Shown here piece after piece: positions 7,550-15,656 of a stretch of 64,000 bases of DNA. Position numbers and translations under genes: made by a program. The DNA is from [Mycobacterium] stephanolepidis (GTDB lineage Bacteria > Actinomycetota > Actinomycetes > Mycobacteriales > Mycobacteriaceae). The notes below the pieces were generated by a model. It ran no database searches. It saw only the letters and a program-made list of their open reading frames with translations, and had not been told where the DNA came from. Numbering within the stretch: the stretch's first letter is position 1; the number at the start of each line of letters is the position of its first letter. Location of the stretch: contig NZ_AP018165.1 in NCBI RefSeq assembly GCF_002356335.1, forward strand, positions 620,001-684,000, read 5' to 3'.

Positions 7550-8684
7550 GGGCCGATTGTCACGGCTCGCAACAGGTTTACTCAAGCCGTACACGGGCGA
7601 GCCGCCCCCTGGGCTCTACCGGGACACTCGCCCCGACGCCTTGATCCGTTTGGCGGGTGCGGCAGTTCCGCACTTTGTGTCGTTGGTTATGCGTCTTGGC
7701 GGCGATTGTGAACTGCCGGAGCTTCCTTGCGTCACAAACCGACGAACAGTACGAGTGGCGGATCGTAGGGTGCTCGCCGGTGATTCGGATGTTGTGCAGC
7801 TGACGCTTGTAGCCGATGATGACGAACCGTTGCCGAGTTGGCATCCGGGGGCGCACATCGACGTCCACCTGCCGTCGGGGCGAACACGCCAGTACTCCCT
7901 ATGTGGTGATCCACTGCAACCGCGCGAGTATCGAATCACAGTGCGCCGCATCGAGAATGGAGGCGGTGGTTCCGTGGAAATGCACGGGCTGGCCGCAGAT
8001 CATCGAATCGACATCAGCGGTCCCCGCAATGCCTTCATGCTGGCGTTGCCCGGAGTGTCGTCGCGCGCCAGAAGTCTGCACTTCATCGCCGGGGGCATCG
8101 GTATCACGCCGATCTTGCCGATGATCCGGGTGGCCGAGCAGCTGGGTGTGCCCTGGACCTTGTGTTACACCGGTCGGCATCGAGGCAGCTTGCCGTTTGT
8201 GGAGGAATTGCTTGCGTTCGGAGACAAGGTGCGGGTGCGCACCGATGATCAGGGCGGATTGCCCTGTGCCGGTGAGCTTCTCGATGGTTCCGATGAGCGA
8301 ACGGCTGTCTATGTGTGCGGTCCGCTACCGATGGCGCAGTCGGTGAGTCGAGCAATCCCGCTGGGCGTCGAGTTACACACCGAGCGATTCTCGCCGCTAC
8401 CTGTCGCTGACGGTATGGCGTTCGAGGTGGAGCTGGCACGTTCCGGAGACGTACTGGCCGTCGCACCGCAGCAGACGGTGCTGGCCGCATTGCGGGTCGC
8501 GCGGCCCGACATCGGGTATTCCTGCCAACAGGGGTTCTGCGGGACGTGCATACAGCGTGTGCTGTCCGGTGGGGTAGAGCATCGCGATACGACCCTCACC
8601 GAGCAACAGCGTGCGGCGGGGCACATGTTGGTCTGCGTTTCCCGGGCGACATCGGCGGGCGCCCGGATTGTGGTGGACCTATAA
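7542..8684 (+). CDS. Flavin reductase with C-terminal 2Fe-2S domain (ferredoxin reductase)
   Basis: A 380-residue electron-transfer protein of the phthalate-dioxygenase-reductase type. After an unusual 70-residue N-terminal extension come the FAD-binding barrel with RQYSLCGD, the NAD(P) domain with GGIGITPILPMIR and YVCGPLPM, and a plant-type 2Fe-2S domain with CQQGFCGTC and a fourth Cys in MLVCVSRA. It would move electrons from NAD(P)H to an oxygenase. ATG 7542 overlaps the upstream PF10118 gene by eight bases, so the two are translationally coupled and probably work as one enzyme system. The 3' end overlaps the convergent epoxide-hydrolase gene by six bases. Confidence 0.88.
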   Translation: MTKGRLSRLATGLLKPYTGEPPPGLYRDTRPDALIRLAGAAVPHFVSLVMRLGGDCELPELPCVTNRRTVRVADRRVLAGDSDVVQLTLVADDDEPLPSWHPGAHIDVHLPSGRTRQYSLCGDPLQPREYRITVRRIENGGGGSVEMHGLAADHRIDISGPRNAFMLALPGVSSRARSLHFIAGGIGITPILPMIRVAEQLGVPWTLCYTGRHRGSLPFVEELLAFGDKVRVRTDDQGGLPCAGELLDGSDERTAVYVCGPLPMAQSVSRAIPLGVELHTERFSPLPVADGMAFEVELARSGDVLAVAPQQTVLAALRVARPDIGYSCQQGFCGTCIQRVLSGGVEHRDTTLTEQQRAAGHMLVCVSRATSAGARIVVDL

Positions 8685-9542
8685 CCCCGCGGCCCGATGT
8701 GTATGCGCCGTAATGTGTTCCAGCACTAAAGCCGCAGTTTCGCTTGGCCGTTCCGCTGCGATCCAGTGGGAGACACCATCGAACACCTCGAACCGATACG
8801 GCCCGTCGACGTATTTGGCGGTGTTTTGGGCGGCCCTGCGGCCCAGTGCCGCATCGTCGGTGCTCCACACATACAAAGTGGGGATCTGGACTTGCCCAGG
8901 ACCGGACGGCTTGGCATACCGCATAGCGCGGTACCAATTGATGGTCGCGGTGGCGGCGCCCGGCTCGCGTGCCAATTCCAGTGTTTCCTGGATCTTGGCG
9001 TCGCTGATCCTCATATCTCGTGCCAACTTGCGCACGAGTAGGCCGTTCCTTGTGGTCTGTCGTTCCGGCAGCCATGGAATCTGGAAGAAGAGCATGTACC
9101 ACGACTTCAGAATCTGTCCGCTCGGCAACGCGGCGAGAAATGCCCGCGGATGTGGCACCGACAGAATCGATGCGGTGATCACGCGGTCGGTATGCTGGCC
9201 GGCTAGTTCCCAGGCGACCGCAGCGCCCCAGTCATGTCCCAGCACATGGAATTTCGGTACTTTGGCCTGATCGGCAAGTGCCAGGATGTCGCCGGCTAGC
9301 TTGTCGAGTGTGTAATTCCGTATGCCTTTGGGGCGGGCACCGGGGGAGTAGCCCCGCTGGTCCGGGGCCAGCACCCGAAACCCGGCAGCGGTGAGGATCG
9401 GGATGACACCGCTCCAGCTGTCTGCGCGCTCGGGAAAACCGTGCAGCGCAACGATCACCGGTCCGTCGAGTGGGCCCTCGTCGATGACGTCGAAGGTCAG
9501 CCCGTCATTGGTGAACGTCGACAGGCGTGTCGCCGCGCTCAT
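8679..9542 (-). CDS. Alpha/beta hydrolase, epoxide-hydrolase type
   Basis: A 287-residue enzyme. The oxyanion-hole motif is HGFPE (about residues 34-38), the nucleophile is D104 in LGHDWGA, which marks the epoxide-hydrolase/haloalkane-dehalogenase branch rather than an esterase, the acid is probably in WSTDDAAL and the catalytic His in GVSHWIAAERP. A cap region with YMLFFQIPWLPE matches soluble epoxide hydrolases. It would open epoxides to diols in the cytoplasm. The start codon overlaps the stop of the upstream amidohydrolase gene by four bases, so the two form an operon. Confidence 0.87.
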   Translation of the reverse strand: MSAATRLSTFTNDGLTFDVIDEGPLDGPVIVALHGFPERADSWSGVIPILTAAGFRVLAPDQRGYSPGARPKGIRNYTLDKLAGDILALADQAKVPKFHVLGHDWGAAVAWELAGQHTDRVITASILSVPHPRAFLAALPSGQILKSWYMLFFQIPWLPERQTTRNGLLVRKLARDMRISDAKIQETLELAREPGAATATINWYRAMRYAKPSGPGQVQIPTLYVWSTDDAALGRRAAQNTAKYVDGPYRFEVFDGVSHWIAAERPSETAALVLEHITAHTHRAAGL

Positions 9543-11317
9543 CGGACCGCGAGTTTCTCACCGGCCTTCAGATACCGGCCGGTCTGCAGATCGTGCCCGT
9601 ACCCTTCGATGAACTCACCGAGACGGAACACCACCTTGCCGCCGACCGCGGTGGCTATCACGGTCTCGTCATTGCGGTTCACCATGCGGGACAGGTTGTC
9701 GAAGAACGGAGCCTGCGCCTCGTTGTAGGCATCGACGCTGCCGTCCAGCTTCTCCGGATCGATGATGACGAAATCGGCGCGGTCGCCCTCACGCAGGTGC
9801 CCGGCGTCCAACCCGAACCAGTCGGCCAGTTCGCCGGTGAGTCGATGCACCGTGTGGCCAAGGGACAAGACGGGTTTCCCGGCCTTCTGTGCGTCGTTCA
9901 TGCGCTTGAGGAAGCGCAGGTGGAAGTTGTAGAACGCCATATTGCGCAGGTGCGCACCGGCATCGGAGAAGCCCATCTGGAAGTTGGGGTCCTTGGCCAT
10001 CTCGTCGAGCACCTTGGGGCGGTGGTTGCCGACGGTCGTCGTCCAGCGGACGTTCTTCTCGCCGTTCTCGACCAGGACGTCCAGGAATGCATCCAGTCCC
10101 TCGATTCCGCGCTCGTCACCGATCTGACCGAAGGTCTTGCCGATCAGCGAGGCGTCGGGGCATTCCACGATGACGGCGTCGTGGAAGTCTTTGTGCCACA
10201 GTCCTGGCTTGTGCTTCTTGATGGCGAACTCGCGTCGGAATTTGCGGCGATACTCCTTGTCGGCCATCAGCTTGTTGCGCTCGAGCTGCTCCTTGATGTG
10301 CAAGGCGGCGGTGCCCGCACCGAACTCCTCGAACACCGGCAGATCGATGCCGTCGGAGTACAGCGTGAACGGCACGGGCAGGTGCTGGAACTTGACGTTG
10401 GACTTGAAGATCTTGTTGCCGATTCGGGCTGCGGCGCTGAAGAACACGTTGGCGCCCTTGATGCTCTTGGAGTCGGCCGCGACCAGCAGGCTGACCGGAA
10501 CAGCCTTGCGGCGCTTGAAGAAACGTGTTCCCGTGGACAGGAAGAACAGCACCGCGGTGGCCGGATTGTTGATGTTCGGGGCGCTCTGCAGGATGCGATC
10601 GCGCTTGCGTAGCACGTTGATGAGGCGCCACCGCTCATGCCACCACGCGTAGGTCGACGGCAGCGCGCGCGAGCGGTAGCGGTCGCCATCGAGCTTGTCG
10701 ATCGGGGCGTCCATTCCCGACATCCCCAGCATGCCGGCATCGAGTGCCTTCTCGAGCATGTCAGCCATGCGGTCGAGTTCCGTGCGGGTGGGGAAAGACC
10801 AGTTGTTGGTAGCGCGGCCCAATCCCATGACAGCGGTGCGTAGATCTGAATGCCCAAGGAACGAGGTCACATTCGGGCCGAGCGGCAGCGCGTCGATCTT
10901 CTTGACGTAGCTTTCCGGATCGGTCCAGTCCTGGAACTCGTTGAGTGCTCCGATCACATGCTTGCGCGGCACTGCCTCCACACGGCTGAATAGGTCGGCG
11001 GCGTCGTCGGGCTTGGCATAGACGGTCGACATGGAACAGCAGCCCAACACGAGTGTGGTGACGCCGTGGCGCACCGATTCGTCGAGGCCGGGGTTGAGCA
11101 GCACCTCGGCGTCGTAGTGGGTGTGCATATCGACGAACCCGGGTAGAACCCACTTGCCGCCTGCATCGATCACCTCGGGGCAATCGGTCTCGTCGAGCGG
11201 GGTGGTGGAGACGGTGGCAACCCGCCCCTCCTTGATGCCGAGGTTGGCCCTACGGGGTTCGGAGTTGGTGCCGTCGAACCAGAGGCCATCGCGAATGATC
11301 AGGTCGTAGTCGCTCAT
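9539..11317 (-). CDS. Amidohydrolase, N-acyl-D-amino-acid deacylase type
   Basis: A 592-residue metal-dependent hydrolase of the D-aminoacylase family. It opens with YDLIIRDGLWFDGTNSEPRRA, has the metal-binding HxH in DMHTHYDAEV (about residue 63), a further ligand region GHSDLR, the catalytic Asp in GFSDAGAHLRNM, and the closing strand GLDAGHLREGDRADFVIID. Mycobacterial homologues of this length are annotated as D-amino acylases but their substrates are mostly unproven. It lies first in a two-gene operon with an epoxide hydrolase and is divergent from a TetR regulator, which probably controls it. Confidence 0.85.
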   Translation of the reverse strand: MSDYDLIIRDGLWFDGTNSEPRRANLGIKEGRVATVSTTPLDETDCPEVIDAGGKWVLPGFVDMHTHYDAEVLLNPGLDESVRHGVTTLVLGCCSMSTVYAKPDDAADLFSRVEAVPRKHVIGALNEFQDWTDPESYVKKIDALPLGPNVTSFLGHSDLRTAVMGLGRATNNWSFPTRTELDRMADMLEKALDAGMLGMSGMDAPIDKLDGDRYRSRALPSTYAWWHERWRLINVLRKRDRILQSAPNINNPATAVLFFLSTGTRFFKRRKAVPVSLLVAADSKSIKGANVFFSAAARIGNKIFKSNVKFQHLPVPFTLYSDGIDLPVFEEFGAGTAALHIKEQLERNKLMADKEYRRKFRREFAIKKHKPGLWHKDFHDAVIVECPDASLIGKTFGQIGDERGIEGLDAFLDVLVENGEKNVRWTTTVGNHRPKVLDEMAKDPNFQMGFSDAGAHLRNMAFYNFHLRFLKRMNDAQKAGKPVLSLGHTVHRLTGELADWFGLDAGHLREGDRADFVIIDPEKLDGSVDAYNEAQAPFFDNLSRMVNRNDETVIATAVGGKVVFRLGEFIEGYGHDLQTGRYLKAGEKLAVR

Positions 11318-11369
11318 GGGGGCTGCCCTTCGTTGGGTGTTACGGCGAGTCTAAAAAAGATGGCAACCA

Positions 11370-11402
11370 ATCACAATGTTAGTGATGGGCGCCACATTTG
11401 TG
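11370..11402. promoter_or_regulatory. Candidate TetR operators between amidohydrolase and tetR genes
   Basis: Two small palindromes lie in the 108-base divergent region: ATCAC at 11370-11374 with GTGAT at 11382-11386 (7-base spacer), and CACATTTGTG at 11393-11402. Both are AT-richer than the surroundings and sit where they could block both promoters. A TAnnnT box (TAGTGT, 11414-11419) six bases before the TetR GTG start suggests a leaderless tetR message immediately downstream. Confidence 0.4.
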
Positions 11403-11425
11403 TTGCATTCCTCTAGTGTGCACCC

Positions 11426-12022
11426 GTGAGTCCCACCCAGGCCGAGCGCCGTGAATCCACGATCGCCAGGCTGCTCGATTCCGGTATCGGCACCATCGCT
11501 GAGCTGGGATATTCGCGTGCCTCCGTGCAGCGGATCGCGAAGCGTGCCGGGCTCTCCTACGGGGCGCTGTTCCGGCATTTCCCGACCGTCGGCGAGTTCA
11601 TGGCCGCGGTGGCGCGTGAGACGCTGCGCCGGCAGCTGGCCACCGTGCGCGCGCAGTTCGATGAGGCGGGCGACCGGCTCACCGAATTCGAGGACGTGAT
11701 GGCGGTGATGCGCTCGCTCAAAGAGGAGCCCATCAACGCCGTGCTCTACGAACTCATGGTGGCCGCGCGCACCGACACGCAGCTGCGGGAGACCTTGCAG
11801 GTAGCGGTCGCCGAGTACGGCGCTCAGATGGTCACGCTGGCACGCTCGGTGCCAGGAACCGACCAGTTGTCCGACACGGACCTGGTGACGTTGGTCTTCA
11901 TGATCACCGACATGTTCGACGGGGAGGCGCTGGTGAAGACCCTGCGTCCCTACCCGGAGCTCGTCGCGGGCAGGGACGAGTTGCTCGCCAAGCTACTGCG
12001 GGGATACCGCCCGGATGCATAG
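11426..12022 (+). CDS. TetR-family transcriptional regulator
   Basis: A 198-residue regulator. The N-terminal helix-turn-helix reads [33 protein letters not shown] in two stretches, a clear TetR recognition helix. The C-terminal part is a helical ligand-binding domain. GTG 11426 stands six bases after TAGTGT, so the message is probably leaderless. It is divergent from the amidohydrolase/epoxide-hydrolase operon and likely represses it. The stop lies 33 bases before purD, which has its own promoter box. Confidence 0.88.
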   Translation: MSPTQAERRESTIARLLDSGIGTIAELGYSRASVQRIAKRAGLSYGALFRHFPTVGEFMAAVARETLRRQLATVRAQFDEAGDRLTEFEDVMAVMRSLKEEPINAVLYELMVAARTDTQLRETLQVAVAEYGAQMVTLARSVPGTDQLSDTDLVTLVFMITDMFDGEALVKTLRPYPELVAGRDELLAKLLRGYRPDA

Positions 12023-12041
12023 CCAGGCATACCCGAGCCGA

Positions 12042-12047
12042 TAGGGT
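12042..12047 (+). promoter_or_regulatory. -10 box of a leaderless purD promoter
   Basis: TAGGGT fits the mycobacterial TAnnnT -10 consensus and ends seven bases before the purD ATG, so transcription should begin at or beside the start codon. No ribosome-binding site is present upstream of the ATG. Confidence 0.55.
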
Positions 12048-12054
12048 CTGGGGC

Positions 12055-13314
12055 ATGCGCGTCCTTGTCATTGGGTCCGGTGGCCGTGAACACGCTTTGT
12101 TGATCGCCCTGAAGCGTGACCCGCACGTGGACTACCTGGCGGTGGCCCCGGGCAATGCGGGGACCTCAACGGTGGCCGAACAGCATGCCGTCGACATCAG
12201 CTCCGGTGCCGAGGTTGTGGCGTTGGCCGCCAAGCTCAACATCGACCTCGTCGTCATCGGCCCCGAGGTGCCATTGGTGCTGGGCGTTGGCGATGCTGTT
12301 CGCGCGGCGGGTATCGCGTGCTTCGGTCCCTCGGCGGACGCCGCTCGCATCGAGGGTTCCAAGGCCTTCGCCAAGGACGTCATGACCGCCGCGGGCGTAC
12401 GCACTGCGCGCAGTGAGATCGTTGACAACCCAGCGCATCTGGACGCCGCACTGGACCGGTTCGCGAGCGAGCCGGCCTGGGTGGTCAAGGATGACGGGCT
12501 GGCCGCGGGTAAGGGTGTGGTGGTCACCGCCGATCGTGCCGCGGCTCGCGCCCATGCCGCCAGTCTGCTCGACGACGGACATCCGGTGCTGCTGGAGTCC
12601 TTCCTGGACGGGCCCGAGGTTTCGCTGCTGTGCATCGTTGACGGCGAGACTGTGGTGCCACTGCTGCCCGCACAGGACCACAAGCGGGTCGGCGACGGCG
12701 ACACCGGTCCGAACACCGGTGGCATGGGTGCCTACAGTCCGCTGCCCTGGCTGCCCGATGAGACTGTCGCTGAAATTGTTGACACCGTACTCAAACCCGT
12801 TGCCGCTGAGCTTGTTAAGCGCGGCAGCCGGTTCTCTGGCGTGCTGTACGCCGGCCTGGCGATCACCTCGAACGGCCCCTCGGTCGTCGAATTCAATTGC
12901 CGCTTCGGCGATCCCGAGACCCAGGCGGTGTTGGCGCTACTGGAATCGCCGCTGGGGCAGCTGCTGAATGCCGCCGCGACCGGGACTCTCCCAGACTTCG
13001 GTCCGCTGCGCTGGCAGGACGGCAGTGCCGTGACCGTGGTGCTGGCCGCCGAGAACTATCCGCTGCGTCCGCGCACAGGCGATGTGATCACCGGCTCTGA
13101 GGCCGAGGGTGTCTTGCACGCTGGGACGGCCCGCCGGGAGGACGGCGCCGTCGTGTCCTCGGGCGGACGGGTGCTCTCCGTCGTCGGCACCGGCAAGGAC
13201 CTGCAGGCTGCACGTGCCGACGCCTACGCGAAGATCGAAGCGATTCGCCTGCCCGGCAGTCACTTCCGTAGTGACATCGGATTGGCTGCCGCCGAAGGGC
13301 GTATCAGCCTCTAG
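12055..13314 (+). CDS. purD: Phosphoribosylamine-glycine ligase PurD
   Basis: A 419-residue ATP-grasp enzyme joining phosphoribosylamine and glycine (GAR synthetase, second committed step of purine synthesis). It starts [15 protein letters not shown], the N-domain signature. The ATP-grasp part has [16 protein letters not shown] and the family signature [25 protein letters not shown] (in overlapping pieces), with metal ligands in [12 protein letters not shown]. Length matches the M. tuberculosis protein (422). A TAnnnT box seven bases before the ATG and absence of a ribosome site point to a leaderless transcript. It stands alone, not in a tight operon with other pur genes. Confidence 0.97.
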   Translation: MRVLVIGSGGREHALLIALKRDPHVDYLAVAPGNAGTSTVAEQHAVDISSGAEVVALAAKLNIDLVVIGPEVPLVLGVGDAVRAAGIACFGPSADAARIEGSKAFAKDVMTAAGVRTARSEIVDNPAHLDAALDRFASEPAWVVKDDGLAAGKGVVVTADRAAARAHAASLLDDGHPVLLESFLDGPEVSLLCIVDGETVVPLLPAQDHKRVGDGDTGPNTGGMGAYSPLPWLPDETVAEIVDTVLKPVAAELVKRGSRFSGVLYAGLAITSNGPSVVEFNCRFGDPETQAVLALLESPLGQLLNAAATGTLPDFGPLRWQDGSAVTVVLAAENYPLRPRTGDVITGSEAEGVLHAGTARREDGAVVSSGGRVLSVVGTGKDLQAARADAYAKIEAIRLPGSHFRSDIGLAAAEGRISL

Positions 13315-13333
13315 GGGATGGCAAGGGGGATTG

Positions 13334-13960
13334 GTGGGACGTCGCAGGTGGTTTGCGCTGGGAGCGGTGGCGCTGGCATTCGTTGCGATCGCGCTGCTGA
13401 TGCTCAGCTGGCGGTCGAACCGATCGCAGGCGGTGCCGGCTCCGGACGTCCACGAGCTGTCGTTGTGTACTGCCGTCCTAGCCGTGGGGGAGCGCGCCGA
13501 ATCCGAGTACGACGATTTCTCGAGATTGACAAGAAATCGCGCGTGGTCATGGGAGGACCCGCGGGTCGGCCCCGCTGCCTCGGCGTTCAGCAAGGCATTG
13601 CGGCGTGAGGCGGAGTCTTTACGGACGCTGATGCCGGACGATCACGCCGACCACGGACTGACTCTGGAGGCGGACATCCGTGGCATGGCAGAGAACGACA
13701 TCGTGCTTGCCGACAAGCTCGCCCGCCGTGACGGACTCCTTTCGATCGACGCGTTGGTTCTCGGCTACGAATTCGCGCATCAGTCGGCGGCTCGCTCCTG
13801 TGACATAACCCGTGACTTCGAAGCCATCAGACAGGAACAAGTACGCCAGTGCGAAGGTCGCCGGTCGGGGTCGATTGCCAATTGGTGGACGATGAGCTGC
13901 GTTCAGGAGCCCAAGGAGCCCTCGACGACCTTCGAGATCCCTCCGAATCCGGGGCTCTAG
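13334..13960 (+). CDS. Hypothetical protein with N-terminal membrane anchor
   Basis: A 208-residue protein with no family I recognise. A basic start GRRRW is followed by a single hydrophobic helix (about residues 7-24, LGAVALAFVAIALLML), then a hydrophilic extracytoplasmic domain with Cys residues at about 44, 161, 174 and 193 that could form disulphides. The helix lacks a clear cleavage site or lipobox, so it is more likely an anchor than a signal peptide. GTG 13334 is chosen because AAGGGGG at 13323-13329 is a good ribosome site; TTG 13331 is too close to it. It follows purD by 19 bases and may share its transcript. The end overlaps the convergent esterase gene by four bases. Confidence 0.7.
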   Translation: MGRRRWFALGAVALAFVAIALLMLSWRSNRSQAVPAPDVHELSLCTAVLAVGERAESEYDDFSRLTRNRAWSWEDPRVGPAASAFSKALRREAESLRTLMPDDHADHGLTLEADIRGMAENDIVLADKLARRDGLLSIDALVLGYEFAHQSAARSCDITRDFEAIRQEQVRQCEGRRSGSIANWWTMSCVQEPKEPSTTFEIPPNPGL

Positions 13961-14757
13961 GCCGCCAGGATTGGTGCGATCCAGCCCAGTGCGAGGGGGA
14001 CCTGCGACAGCCAGTACCCGCCCTCGTGTGCGCCAGGACCGAAGTCTCCGGCCGGGGGCGCCGCCAGCTGCTCGGCGAAAACCTTACTGGCCGTGTAGAA
14101 CCTGTCGTCATAGCCGGACGACACCCACACCGGTAGCCCGTTGAGCTGGGGCCGGCCGGAAACCGAGTTCTCTTCCCAGTTCTCCTCGTTGTCAAAGGCG
14201 TCAGCGGTGGCCTCGGGGTAGGACAGCCATATCGACGGGGACACCGCGGCGACGGCTGCGGTTCGGGGTCCGCCCAGACGGGCGCCGTTGAGCAGCGCAC
14301 CGTAGCCGCCCGCAGACCAGCCCATGAAGGCCACCCGGGAGACGTCGAGTCCCTCCTGCTCGGCGAGCATCGGCAGGAACTCGTCGATGATCATCGCCCC
14401 GGGGTCATCGCCGTTCTGATGCGGATGCCAGTAGCTGTTGCCCCCGTCGATCGCGGCGACCGCGAAGGGCGGCGCCCCCGCGGCGACCAGATCCCCGAGC
14501 ATCCGCTCGTAACCCCAGTAGATGGTCCGATCGGCGTTCTCGTCGCGGCCGTGCAACATGATCACCGGCCGCACGGGCCAGTCGACTCCCGGCGGTCTGG
14601 CTACCTTCCATCCGGTGGGAGTGCCTCTGCGGGCCTCGGAGATGAAGGACCCGCTGGTGACATCGGCCGCGGCCCGTGCGGGTGCCGCGAGCGTCGGAAG
14701 AAGCGCAGCACCGGCCCCGAGCGCGGCACCCATCTGCAGCAGGCGACGTCGGCTCAT
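13957..14757 (-). CDS. Tat-exported esterase, Rv0774c-like (copy 1)
   Basis: A 266-residue secreted alpha/beta hydrolase of the esterase D/antigen 85 fold. The N-terminus MSRRRLLQMGAALGAGAALL is a twin-arginine signal, with cleavage likely after PARA. The nucleophile is the Ser in FMGWSAGGYGALL; VIMLHGRDE carries the oxyanion hole. The acid and the His are probably in SSGYDDRFY and GAHEGGYW. It is a tandem paralogue of the next gene upstream on the same strand, sharing W-SxGGYG, VSPxxW and the C-terminal GW-pattern. M. tuberculosis has one homologue in this position. Substrate unknown; lipid ester hydrolysis at the cell envelope is the usual proposal. ATG 14757 puts the RR motif near the start; ATG 14793 is an alternative. 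Confidence 0.82.
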   Translation of the reverse strand: MSRRRLLQMGAALGAGAALLPTLAAPARAAADVTSGSFISEARRGTPTGWKVARPPGVDWPVRPVIMLHGRDENADRTIYWGYERMLGDLVAAGAPPFAVAAIDGGNSYWHPHQNGDDPGAMIIDEFLPMLAEQEGLDVSRVAFMGWSAGGYGALLNGARLGGPRTAAVAAVSPSIWLSYPEATADAFDNEENWEENSVSGRPQLNGLPVWVSSGYDDRFYTASKVFAEQLAAPPAGDFGPGAHEGGYWLSQVPLALGWIAPILAA

Positions 14758-14829
14758 TTCGGTCACGGGATCGATAATGCCAGCGGATGGCAAACCCGTC
14801 GAGGTCCAGCCAACGGTAGGAGAACAGCT

Positions 14830-15636
14830 CTACGCGGTGAGCAGCGGCGACATCCACGCCAGTTCGGCGCCGATTTGCGAGCTCCAGAACGAGCCGTCGT
14901 GGCCGCCAGGGCTGAACCCGCCCGCGGGCGGTGTCGGAAGCTGGGCGATGAACTGCTTGGTGGCGCTGTAGAACGGATCGCTGTCACCGCAGTCGATGCG
15001 CAGCGGAATGGAGTTCAGCGCGGCCAGGCCCCATACCGAGTTGGCGGCGTAGTCGTCGGGACCGTCGAAGGCGCCGGGCGCGGCGGCACCGGAGGATGTC
15101 CACAGCGCCGGGCTGACGGCGGTGATCGCGGCGGTTCTGCCGGCGCCCAGGCGTGAGCCCAAGAGCATGGCGCCGTATCCGCCCATCGACCAGCCCAGAA
15201 ATGCGACGCGCGAGGTGTCCAGTCCCTGCTCGGCCAGCAGTGGGATGAATTCGCCCAGCACCATCGCGCCGGAGTCTTCACCCGAGGACCGCTTGTGCCA
15301 GTAGCCGCCGCCACCGTCGACGCTCACCAGGGCGAAGGGCTTGGCGCCCGCTGACACGGCCTGCGCCAGCATGTTCTCCACGCCGCCCTCCATGACTCCG
15401 GCGGCGGTCTGGCCCTTGCCGTGCAGCGCGATGATGGGCCGAATGGGGCCGGTTACCCCGGGTGGCCGGGCGATACGCCATTCGGTGCGGACACCGCCGC
15501 GCGCCGCCGAGACGAAGGAACCCGCGGCGATGGCGCCGTCGGCATGGGCAGGGAAAGCCCCCATACCGGCCAGTGCGGCGCCGGCACCGGTGGCCGCGCT
15601 GAGCTTGAACAGGGAGCGTCGGGACAGATCACGCAT
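14830..15636 (-). CDS. Tat-exported esterase, Rv0774c-like (copy 2)
   Basis: A 268-residue paralogue of the downstream esterase. The signal is MRDLSRRSLFKLSAATGAGA, a twin-arginine type with probable cleavage after PAHA. The nucleophile Ser lies in FLGWSMGGYGAMLL, the oxyanion region in IIALHGKGQ, and the C-terminal His in GGHDGSFW. ATG 15636 is preferred over ATG 15672 because the longer form would overlap the divergent aminotransferase gene and bury the RR motif. The two esterases are 72 bases apart on the same strand and probably arose by tandem duplication; they have diverged to well below full identity, so they may have different substrates. Confidence 0.82.
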   Translation of the reverse strand: MRDLSRRSLFKLSAATGAGAALAGMGAFPAHADGAIAAGSFVSAARGGVRTEWRIARPPGVTGPIRPIIALHGKGQTAAGVMEGGVENMLAQAVSAGAKPFALVSVDGGGGYWHKRSSGEDSGAMVLGEFIPLLAEQGLDTSRVAFLGWSMGGYGAMLLGSRLGAGRTAAITAVSPALWTSSGAAAPGAFDGPDDYAANSVWGLAALNSIPLRIDCGDSDPFYSATKQFIAQLPTPPAGGFSPGGHDGSFWSSQIGAELAWMSPLLTA

Positions 15637-15656
15637 GTGGACATCATGCCGGTTCC

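Noticed and set aside
9527..10612. 361-residue open frame on the plus strand
   Set aside because: Antisense to the clearly real amidohydrolase gene and without domain features.
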